NCBI RefSeq assembly: GCF_963924675.1
Contig: NC_089220.1
Location: forward strand, 165,205,270 to 165,269,269
Length of the DNA: 64,000 bases
Reading direction: 5' to 3'
Source of the DNA: Phocoena phocoena
Taxonomy: Eukaryota > Chordata > Mammalia > Artiodactyla > Phocoenidae
A program made the translations under genes and the position numbers. Shown in pieces: positions 36,101 through 48,100 of the stretch. The notes under the pieces were generated by a model. The model did not search any database and was not told where the DNA came from. It saw only the letters and a list, made by a program, of their open reading frames with translations. Every line of letters starts with the position of its first letter. Position 1 is the stretch's first letter.

Positions 36101-39100
36101 CATCGGCAGGCGGACCCTCAACCACTGCACCACCAGGGAAGCCCCATTTCTTTTTTTAAAATTTATTTATTTTATTTATTTTGGGGGTTATCGTTGCTGC
36201 ACGCAGCCTTTCTCTCTAGTTGCGGCAAGCAGGGGCTACTCTTCGTTGTGCGCAGGCTTTTCTCGTTGCAGTGGCTTCTCTTGTTGTGAAGCATGGGCTC
36301 TAGGAGCATGGGCATCAGTAGTTGTGGCATGCAGGCTCAACAGTTGTGGCACACGGGCTTAGTTGCTCCACGGCATGTGGGATCTTCCCGGAGCAGGGAT
36401 CGAACCCGTGTCCCCTGCATTGGCAGGAGGATTCTTAACCACTGAGCGACCAGGAAAGTCTCTCCATTTCTTTGAATCATCTTCAGTTTCTTTTATTAGT
36501 GTTTTATAGTTCTCAGCATATAAGTCTTTCACCTCCTTGGTCAAGTTTATTCCTAAGTACTTTATTTTTTGGATGCGATTTTAAAATGGATTTTTTTTTT
36601 ACATTCCCTTTCTAATATTTCATTCTTCATGTAAAGAAATGCAACAATTTCTGTATGTTAATCTTGTATCCTGCTACCTTGCTGAATTCACTTATCGCTT
36701 AATTCTAGTAGTTTTTTGTGTGGAGTCTTAGAGATTATCATACTAAGGGAAGTAATTCAGAAAGAGAAAGACAAATATCATATGACTCCACTTACATGAG
36801 GAATCTAAAATATGACACAAATGAACTTATCTATGAAACAGAAACACACTCCCAGACATAGAGAACAGTCTTGTGGGGACGGGAGTGGGAGAGGGATGGA
36901 CTGAGAGTTTGGGATTAGCAGACGCAGACTATTATGTATAGAATGGCTAAACAACAAGGTCCAACTGTATAGCACAGGGAACTGTATTCAATATCTTGTA
37001 ATAAACCATAAACCATAATGGAAAAAAATACGTATGTGTAACTGAATCACTTTGCTGTGCAGCAGAAACAAACATAACGTTGTAAGTCAACTATACTTCA
37101 ATAAAATAACTTTTTTAAAAAAGGAATGCATTTAAAACAGATGGCATGGGAACTACAATCCTGAAGCTGTGGAACAAAAACCACATTCACAGAAAGATAG
37201 ACAAGATGAAAAGGCAGAGGGCTATGTACCAGATGAAGGAACAAGATAAAACCCCAGAAAAACATCTAAATGAAGTGGAGATAGGCAACCTTCCAGAAAA
37301 AGAATTCAGAATAATGATAGTGAACATGATCCAGGACCTCGGAAAAAGAATGGAGGAAAAGATCGAGAAGATGCAAGAAATGTTTAACACAGACCTAGAG
37401 GAATTAAAGAACAAACAGAGATGAACAATACAATAATTGAAATGAAAACTACACTAGAAGGAATCAATAGCAGAATAACTGAGGCAGAAGAACAGATAAG
37501 TGACCCGGAAGACAGAATGGTGGAATTCACTGATGCGGAACACAATAAAGAAAAAAGAATGAAAAGAGATGAAGACAGCCTAAAAGACCTCTGGGACAAC
37601 ATTAAATGCAACAACATTCCCATTGTAGGGGTCCCAGAAGGAGAAGAGAGAGAGAAAGGACCCAAGAAAATATTGGAAGAGATTATAGTCGAAAACTTCC
37701 CTAACAGGGGAAGGGAAATAGCCACCCAAGTCCAGGAAGCTCAGCGAGTCCCAGACAGGATGAACCCAAGGAGAAACATGCCGAGACATGAATCAAATTG
37801 GCAAAAATTAAAGACAAAGTAAAATTATTGAAAGCAGCAAGAGAAAAATGACAACTAACATACAAGGGAACTCCCATCAGGTTAACAGCTGATTTCTCAG
37901 CAGAAACTCTACAAGCCAGAAGGGAGTGGCATGATATACTTAAAGTGATGAAAGGGAAGAACCTACAACCAAGATTACTCTACCTGGCAAGGATCTCATT
38001 CAGATTCGACGGAGAAATCAAAAGCCTTACAGACAAGCAAAAGCTAAGAGAATTCAGCACCACCAAACCATCTCTACAACAAATGCTAAAAGAACTTCTC
38101 TAAGTGGGAAACACAAGAGAAGAAAAGGACCTACAAAAACAAACCCAAAACGATTAAGAAAATGGTCATAGGAACATACATATCCATAACTACCTTAAAC
38201 GTGAATGGATTAAATGCTCCAACCAAAAGACACAGGCTTGCTGAATGGATACAAAAACAAGACCCATATATATGCTGTCTACAAGAGACCCACTTCAGAC
38301 CTAGAGACACATACAGACTGAAAGTGAGGGGAAGGAAAAAGATATTCCATGCAAATGGAAATCAAAAGAAAGCTGGAGTAGCAATACTCATATCAGATAA
38401 AATAGACTCTAAAATAAAGAATGTTACAAGAGACAAGGAAGGACACTACATAATGATTAAGGGATCAATCCAAGAAGAAGATATAGCAATTATAAATACA
38501 TATGCACCCAACACAGGAGCACCTCAATACATAAGGCAATGCTAACAGCTATAAAAGAGGAAATCGACAGTAACACAATAATAGTGGGGGACTTTAACAA
38601 CTCACACGAATGGACAGATCATCCAGACAGAAAATTAATAAGGAAACAGAAGCCTTAAATGACACAATAGACCAGATAGATTTAATTGATATTTATAGGA
38701 CATTGCATCCAAAAACAGCAGATTACACTTTCTTCTCAAGTGTGTACAGAACATTCTCCAGGATAGATCACATCTTGGGTCACATATCAAGCCTCAGTTA
38801 ATTTAAGAAAATTGAAATCATATCAAGCATCTTTTCTGACCACAATGCTATGAAAATGAATTACAGGGAAAAAAACATAAAAAACACAAACACATGGAGG
38901 CTAAACAATACGTCACTAAATAATCAAGAGATCACTGAAGAAATCAAAGAGGAAATCAAAAAATACCTACAGACAAATGACAATGAAAACACGATGATCC
39001 AAAACCTATGGGATGCAGCAAAAGCAGTTCTAAGAGGGAAGTTTATAGCAATACAAGCCAACCTCAAGAAACAAGAAAAATCTAAAATAAACAATCTAAA

Positions 39101-42100
39101 ATTACACCTAAAGGAACTAGAGAAAGAAGAACAAACAAAACCCAAAGTTAGCAGAAAGAAAGGAATCATAAAGATCAGAGCAGAAATAAATAAAATAGAA
39201 ACAATGAAAACAGTAGCAAAGATCAATAAAACTAAAAGCTGGTTCTTTGAGAAGATAAATAAAATTGATAAACCATTAGCCACACTCATCAAGAAAAAGA
39301 GGGAGAGGACTCAAATCAATAAAATTAGAAAAGAAAAAGGAGAAGTTACAACAGACACTGCAGAAATACAAAGCATCCTAAGAGACTACTACAGGCAACT
39401 CTATGCCAATAAAATGGACAACCTGGAAGAAATGGACAAATTCTTAAAATGTATAACCTTCCAAGACTGAACCAGGAAGAAATAGAAAATATGAGCAGAC
39501 CAATCACAAGTAATGAAATTGAAACTATGATCAAAAATCTTCCAACAAACAAAAGTCCAGGACCAGCTGGCTTCACAGGTGAATTCTATCAAACATTTAG
39601 AGAAGAGCTAGCACCCACCCTTCTCAAACTCTTCCAAAAAATTGCAGAGGAAGGAACACTCCCAAACTCATTCTATGAGGCCACCATCACCCTGATACCA
39701 AAACCAGACAAAGATACTACAAAAAAAAAAAAATCTTAAAATTTTTATGGGACACCAAAGACCCCGAATAGCCAAACAAGTCTTGAGGGAAAAAAACAGA
39801 GCTGGAGGAACCAGACTCCCTGACTTCAGACTATACTACAAAGCTACAGTGATCAAGTCAATATGGTACTGGCACAAAAACAGAAATATAGATCAATGGA
39901 ACAAGATAGAAAGCCCAGAGATAAACCCACACACCTATGGTCAACTAATCTATGACAAAGGAGGCAAGGATATACAATGGAGAAAAGACAGTCTCTTCAA
40001 TAAGTGGTGCTGGCAAAACTGGACAGCTACATGTAAAAGAATGAAATTAGAACACTGCCTAACACCATACACAAAAATAAACGCAAAATAGATTGGAGAC
40101 CTAAATGTAAGACCAGACACTATAAAACTCTTAGAGGAAAACATAGGAAGAACACTCTTTGACATAAATCACAGCAAGATCTTTTTTTTTTTTTTGTGGT
40201 ACGCGGGCCTCTCACTGTTGTGGCCTCTCCCATTGTGGAGCACAGCCTCTGGACGCGCAGGCTCAGCGGCCATGGCTCATGGGCCCAGCCGCTCCGCGGC
40301 ATGTGGGATCTTCCCGGACTGGGGCACGAACCCGTGTCCCCTGCATCGGCAGGCGGACTCTCAACCACTGCGCCACCAGGGAAGCCCAGCAATATCTTTT
40401 TTGATCCACCTCCTAGAGTCATGGAAATAAAAACAAAAATAAACAAAAGGGACCTAATGAAACTTCAAAGCTTTTGCATAGCAAAGGGAACCATAAACAA
40501 GACGAAAAGACAACCCTCAGAATGGGAGAAAATATTTGCAAACAAATCAACGGACAAAGGATTAATTTCAAAAATATATTAACAGCTCATGCAGCTCAAT
40601 ATTAAAAATACAAACAACCCAATCCAAAAATGGGCAGAAGATCTAAATAGACATTTCTCCAAAGAAGACCTACAGATGGCCAAGAAGCACATGAAAAGCT
40701 GCTCAACATCACTAATTATTAGAGAAATGCAAATCGAAACTACAATGAGGTATCACCTCACACCAATTAGAATGGGAATTATCAGAAAATCTACAAACAA
40801 CAAATGCTGGAGAGGGTGTGGAGAAAAGGGAACCCTCTTGCACTGTTGGTGGGAATGTAAATTGATACAGCCACTATGGAGAACAGTATGGAGGTTCCTT
40901 AAAAAACTAAAAATTGAATTACCATATGATCCAGCAATCTCACTACTGGTCATATACCCAGAGAAAACCATAATCCAAAAAGACACATGCACCCCAATGT
41001 TCATTGCAGCACTATTTACAATAGCCAGGTCATGGAAGCAACCTAAATGCCCATCGACAGACAAATGGATAAAGAAGATGTGGTACATATATACAATGGA
41101 ATATTACTCAGCCATAAAAAGGAATGAAATTGGGTCATTTGTTGAGACGTGGATGGATCTAGATACTGTCATACAGATTGAAGTTAAGTCAGAAAGAGAA
41201 AAACAATTATCATATATTAATGCATATATGTGGAACCTAGAAAAATGGTACAGATGAACCGGTTTGCAGGGCAGAAGTTGAGACACAGATGTAGAGAACA
41301 AACGTATGGTCACCAAGGGGGGAAAGCGGTGGGTCGGTGGGGATGGTCGTGTGATGAATTGGGCGATTTGGATTGACATGTATACACTGATGTGTATAAA
41401 ACTGATGACTGAAAAAAAAAAAAAAACCCAGATGGCATGAAGATACTCTGGGAAGGAAGGTGCTGGCAGTTCTGAACCAAGCTAGAATTGTAGGTGTCCC
41501 ACTGCTTGCCTAGAACGTGTTCATGTGGCCCAACCACAAGTCCAAGTTGCCATATCTGAGAGTATTCTCTGCTGAGAAAGAAGGGGACAGAGATCAATAT
41601 TATATTTAATGTGACAGAAGTAGCAGCTTACCCATTATTTCTGCTGATTTAACCTCAAGAACAGAAGGACTATTTGAACAATCTGGTGTCAGAAAGTTGA
41701 ATAACAAGTTAATCAGCTATGCCACCAATTTACAAGAGCTGCCATTGAATCTGAATGATCCATTGAGCCTTAAGAAAGTGGTGTAGTGGATAAACCTCCT
41801 AGATCTGTTGTTGAACAGACTTGGGCTAAATTCATATGTAGAAAGGAATTTCGTGGCCCAGAGAATCCTCTGATGAAAACTTTTAACTTGTTTGGGCACA
41901 GCAAGGGGGTGGTGGCACATACAGATGCAGCAAGGGGCCCTCTCCCTGTGGGAGCAGATGCTTCCTGCAGGGAAACACAAGGAGCAGAGAGTACACAGGG
42001 CCAGAATCTTCCTGACCTCATGGTCAGTGTTGTAGCAGAAACTTTGAAGTAGATGGAAGATTATTTTGTATACTAAGTGGAGAATGTACTTGGAGATCTA

Positions 42101-45100
42101 AAAGCCCAGAAATGCTTTTCTTCTAGCATGTAAAAATAGGGAACTTTGGTACAACCTTCCAAAAAATCATTGCAAACAACACAGACTGGACTCATAAGAG
42201 TGAGAAGAGAATGACAGCATGCTTTTCCAGAGGGGGCACCTCTGCCTAGTTTACCAGGACACTTGGAAGGATCTGACTATTATGCCATGGGTATTATTTC
42301 TAGACCTGTGGAGGTAATGCGTTTTTCAGAGGAGTTTCGACTGTAAAATATGAAGTCCTACACTTCCCCAAAACTCAATTATTCTTTTGTGCTGAAAGCC
42401 TATCCATGTGCATATACAGCTAGCTGCAAGTTCGCTAGCCCTCTTTGAGCCATTCTGAACAGAACAGAGAGAAAGAAGTTTTGACAGGTTGAGGAACAGC
42501 CACATCCCTGAATCACACAGGAAAAGGTGTCCAAGAAAAAGCAAACGTATCCAGTGGTTAATTCCCGAGACCATCTGCTTCAGCTGCTGCAAAGTGAATT
42601 TTTCCAAACTTCTGGTAACACTAATTTTGGCTTACAGAAGAGATAATCGACCAAGAAGAGAAATTGCAAAACTGAAGTAGCAGCTATGCCTTATTTCTCA
42701 GAAAAAGGGCGTTAAGGATGGCAAGAAAGAAGCAGGGGCATAATTGTCTAGATTTAATTAGGCTCCTGTAAATAATACAAAAGTGAACTTTAAACAATTA
42801 ATATACTTATCTTTAAGCATCTTTGGCATTTCTGATAAGCAAATGGAACATATACAAGATGTATTTATGGGAAAAGGCTGAGGATAATTCTTATTTGCAT
42901 TTTATACTAGTTTTATTAAAATCTAAATTTAAAAATATCCTCCCAACAAAACAAAACAAAAAGAATTATTCTTATATCATAAGCAAGTGTAGGGCACAGT
43001 AACTCAACTTTACTGATGGTGTTCTAGGCACTTTCGTGCATTTATGGTTATCTTTTCTAGTGTTTTGGAAGGTCGTACAGCTGAGCAATCAAGCAACATG
43101 GGCTATAGTCTGTCTGGGGTCAGACAGACCTGGGTGTGAAACCCGTCCCCACCTCTTACTTGCTGTGTGATTGTGAACCTCAATTTCCTTATCTGTAAAA
43201 TTAGGTAATAATAGAACCTATCTCATAAGGAACTATTCCACAGACATTGCCATTATTATTATAATTAATAAACATTCATATTCTGTTTCTTCTTTTGTAG
43301 ATGATGTCAAAAAATTGTTAAGGGAGTTAGATGTCATGAATTCTGTGATTGCTCAGCTGGCCGCAGAAGGTAACTCTGCATCCTCCATCTATCAATATTT
43401 CAAAAATGGGGAATGATTTATTTTTCACATCTGATTAAAGTACCGATTGAAAGTAGTTTATGAAACACCAATTCTGTATTGTCATTAAACTCTCTCAAAC
43501 TAAGATGGGCTCCAACCAAGGTAAGATCTGTGGAGCTTTGGTTTTCACAGCGTGGTTTAACATAATGGTTGAATAAGCCTTTACATACTTGTGTTATTTG
43601 TTTTTGATACACAGAGGAAGTAGTTATCCATGAGTTTGCTAGTCTTTGCCTAGCAAACATGTCTGCAGAGTATACCAGCAAAGTGCAAATATTTGAACAA
43701 GGTGGATTAGAGCCTCTCATCAGACTACTGAGCAGCCCAGACCCGGACGTGAAGAAGAATTCTATCGAGTGCATTTACAACTTGGCCCAGGTGACATTAA
43801 TTTTTAACCATGAGTTTTGACAAAAGCTGGTTATAGAATTTATTTTCCCATTAAAAAAGGACAAAGCTTTAAAAAAAGGTCCAGTTTTAATTAAAATCAC
43901 TCCTTCTCAGTACTATTTAGTAGTTATCATTCAGAGGAAAAATAATGGAAGTTTAGAGTCGATACCGTTCAGTTTTCACGTTTTGTAAGTAACTGTCCCC
44001 CATAAAAGGGCACTTTAAAAGAATAGAATGGGCTTGCAAATTAAGGCAGGATTATACTAGGTAAGTACTATTTCTTCCAAAATAGGAAATCTAATATTAG
44101 TGTTGAACTAGTTTTGACCTAGGCAGTAAACTGTTGATCTAATCTTGGTGATCCAATTGGTTGGTATCATCTGCCTTACGCAATGTACCAAGATTTTGGA
44201 TTCAGCTTATTTGTTGGTGAAAAGTTGAGTTTTGCTGAACAGAACTCATCATTCACAGTTGCAAGATGCTACCTCGCTGTGATGCTTTCCTTCATAATGG
44301 AAGAAACACCCTACCCACCCTCCGCCCACAACCTGTCCTGTCCTCTGGCCCCTCCCCTCCAATCCCCAACCCAGCACACACACCCTCACACCCCCAGCAG
44401 GTCAGCTTGCTGCCACTTTGGACAGCCTTCTCTGCTTCTTTTCCTGTTCAGGTTCCTGAACAATTCCCACACACGTTTGATAAGCTTTAGATCAACTGGA
44501 AGTACAAGACACCATTTTAAATAGCCGTCAAGAGAATGTGAAAGAAGAGATATGGAAGCAAAGGTGAAGGAGGTTTCATTGAGAAGCAAAGTATCTAGAC
44601 AAAATATATAGAAAAAGAGGACAAAGGCACTCATGCCAAAAGGCACCCAAAGCATGCAACCCTGGCCCTGGCATGTCCTTGCCACGTAGCTGGGCACCCA
44701 CTGGTGTTACCTTTCCTCTTCCTGAAGAGCAAGTACAGCCATACCCCTTCTCTGGTGACTTTACTTCATCCTATAGGCCTAAATAATCCTGCAAACGTGT
44801 CTGTGTGTTTCATGCCAAGATTCCTCATTAAGTCTATTTCTCTATATTTTTTATCAAGTGGAAATGAAAAGACTTACCTCCACTATTCTTCATAACAGAA
44901 GGACTAGCTAATAACAGTGTATTCATTTCCTAAGGCTGCTGTAACAAAGTACAACAAACTGGCTAAAACAACAGGAACCTATTCCCTCACGGTTCTGGAG
45001 GCTGGACTTCTGACATCAAGGTGTCATCAGGGCCATGCTCCGTCTGGGACTCTGGGTAGAATCCTCCCTTACCTCTTCCCAGCTTCTGGTGGTGGCTGTG

Positions 45101-48100
45101 AATCCTTGGTGGTCCCTGGTTTGCAGCCTCATCACTGCAATCTCTCCCTCTGTCAGCTCTCTCGCCTCCTGTTATAAAGACACCAATCTTATATGGACAC
45201 CAATAATTACCCACCCTACTCCCCCATGACCTTAGCTTAACTAATTACATCTGCAACGATCCCATTTCCAAATAAGGTCACATTTTGAGGTACTGAGGAG
45301 TAGGACTTCAAGATATTTTGGGGGGGGTACAATTCAACCCATAGCAAGCAGCAACCTACAGTTTTTATGTCTGAAGGAAGCTGACTATGAGAGGCCAGTT
45401 GAAGGATAGACAGAGGGAAGATAAGCTGGAAGTGGGGTCTTTTCTGTCTTTAATTCTATTTTAAGTTTACCCTGTTTTGATTTAAAATGTCATGACTTAG
45501 TAGTCAGAGTTTGGGAGCTTTTCATGACTTTTTTGCTTTGTTTTCTCTGTCGCTCACCCCAACAACCCTCCCTCCACCACTCACCCAGGATTACAGGCAC
45601 ACCATGCAGTCCAGACTTATCTGGACTCTAATGACCCCTTGCTCTTGTAAATGTCTTAAATTAAGGTTATGTGTCAGATGTAAATTTGCCTGCACAGGTC
45701 CTGCCAACAGCACTGCATGCAGATTAGCATTTTATAAACCATCCATCTGAATGACAATAATAAGGAATTGATACCGTCATTTCATTTTATCGACTACTAT
45801 TTGAAACAGGGTATAGCGTGTGAAAAGAATTTCATTATGCATAGATTTTATTGTGATGCTGTTTGTAGTAAGAGGAATTTGCTGTATAATAAAAAAACAG
45901 TAGCTGCTGAGAAGTCATAGATCATGCCTATTTCCTATTATTGACAAGGTCTGTATAGTTAAAATGAATATTTTGGTGTTGTCAATCCAGGGTTTGCTTA
46001 TATTTGTTTGTGAGTTATTTTGGAAGCAAATCCAGAATAAAAGATGGGAACATTATAACTTATAATGTTCTTTGTTAGAAAATAGAATCTCTCCATTCTT
46101 AAGACTGTATTTTGCTTTAAAAACCACTTATTTGAACATTTATATTTCCTGGCAGGATTTTCAGTGCCAAGCGACACTTCAAGAACTAAATGCAATCCCT
46201 CCTATATTAGATCTCTTGAAGTCAGAATATCCAATTATTCAGTTGTTGGCTCTCAAAACCTTAGATGTTATTACAAATGATAAGGAGTGCCGGGCAATGC
46301 TAAGAGACAGTCAAGGAGTGGACCACCTTATTAAGATCCTAGAAACTAAGGTACCTGTAACATTCATTCAACTCTCTATGAGGAGATGTATCTCTCCTAA
46401 GTGTTGTTATAAAATACAAACTATAGAATATTTTTTAAATGAAATTTTATTATATTTAAGCATGCTGCTAAGTAGAATGGACTAATTTGCTTATTGCTAC
46501 ATAGTTTACCAGCACAATTAAAGCAGACAATTGGTAGAGGGCATTCTAAAATAATTTCATTTTTTAAAATCTTCTGATTTAAGATTTTTAAATTTTTGTT
46601 AGTGATCTTATGTTTTCTTGAAACACCTAGAATTAGTCTTTTAACCTTTGTCTGCCCCAGTTTTCTCTAGGGTAATGCAAGAAGAGTCATTTACCACACA
46701 TGATGGAGGGTAACCTGCTTTACTCAGTCTACTGATTTAAATATTAATTTCACCTAAAAAATGCCTTCACAGAAACATCTAGAATAATGTTTAACTAAAT
46801 ATCTGGATACTGTGGGCTAGCCAAGTTAAAACATAAATATTAACCATCACTAGTCAATCTGGCATATGTACACAGCTCCTAAATCATTAATCTCCAAATA
46901 AAGACAAAAACAAGATCATACTTCCACTTAACATGGTCCAGCTGTCCTGTGTACAACAAAACACACTGTCCCCTTCCCCACAGGAGGATGCAAAGTCCTT
47001 GGATGATGTTTCCTCTTCTCCTTGACATCCCATAATAAGATGTAAAATTAACCGTACTTAAATACCATATTGTAAAGGCAGTACATCTCATGTTGCCTGA
47101 GGGGATAAGAGAGAGAAGAAAAGGATATTTCATACACACACACACGCACACACACACACACACACACGCACATTCCTAACAAAATAAGGAAGCAATACTC
47201 ATGAAAATTATAGTCCTCTTTTCTGTAACTGATCACATGGTTGTAGTTGGTATTTATAACTACCTTCTTCAGATACCCATTCCATATTCTGCTTGCCCTC
47301 AGCAAGCACCTCAGGTCATCTCGATTCTTTTTTTCTTGCGGTATGCGGGCCTCTCACTGTTGTGGCCTCTCCTGTTGCGGAGCACAGGCTCCGGACGCAC
47401 AGGAGCCCGGCATGTGGGATCTTCCCAGACCGGGGCACGAACCCGTGTCCCCTGCATCGGCAGGTGGACTCTCAACCACTGCGCCACCAGGGAAGCCCCA
47501 TCTTGATTCTTTACTCGATGTGGTGACCCAAACCTTCATTCCTGAAGAGCCTGGACCATTAGTAGTGGTACCCAGATTGGGTCATTATAGTTTTCCATCA
47601 ACCTTAATCACAGGGTATGGTATTACTAAGAAATGCCATAAGGGACCCCCTGTATTCCAGGCATAGTCTTCCTCACCTCTGTTGTGGAGTAGCAGTCCAA
47701 TTTCCCTTGGATAGGTGAGCTCAATCACCCCAATCAGCACGGTAACTCTCTTCTTTGCCTGTTGATTCAGAACCATGAGGCTCCCAAAGAGGCCAGGTGG
47801 CAGTCTTAGCTTTTAGTTCTGTGGACTCATTGTTGTGTCTCCTGGTGGAAGTATCGATCCCTTTGGATCTAAGATTTCTAGATCAGCAGAGCATAAGGTT
47901 ACAGGTACAGGAAACAAAATTTTTGCTACTGAATTGCCATGGGTAATAGTGAGCGGTGCCACTCCCATATCCATTCCTTGGTTCCTGGGAGTAACAGCAA
48001 CATATATTGGATGCTGTTCCAGAGAATATATAGCCCTGCAAGTTATTGCCACTTAGCTAGCACTGTCACTGTGTCTTGCATAGGCCATTCTATCAAGCCA

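Larger units (their letters stand above)
35895..37125 (+). mobile_element. L1 with 5' inversion (twin-primed), interrupted by two SINEs
   Basis: 35895-35932 plus 36463-36732 is L1 ORF2 sequence in reverse complement. From 36733 the sequence switches to sense L1 3' end ('agtaattcagaaagagaaag') and runs to 'cttcaataaaataac' at about 37110. An inverted 5' part joined to a normal 3' part is the signature of twin priming. SINEs at 35933-36144 and 36156-36462 entered the inverted part. Confidence 0.75.
37149..41428 (+). mobile_element. Young L1, 5'-truncated and internally deleted, with TSD
   Basis: Sense L1 flanked by cagatggcatg (37138-37148 and 41429-41439). It starts in the 5' UTR just before ORF1 (ATG 37206) and has ORF2 from 38162, with endonuclease motifs ('QETHFRP' near 38290, 'RIDHILGH' near 38765, 'SDHNAM' near 38840). 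The early reverse-transcriptase region follows ('[14 protein letters not shown]'). At about 39720-39740 it jumps through an A-tract to a far 3' part of ORF2, so the RT catalytic core is missing. Frameshifts also break both ORFs. A SINE lies at 40188-40387. Confidence 0.93.

Noticed and set aside
43301..43303. ATG at the first base of exon 5 as an alternative start
   Set aside because: It spans a codon boundary in the established frame and follows a strong acceptor; no promoter is nearby.
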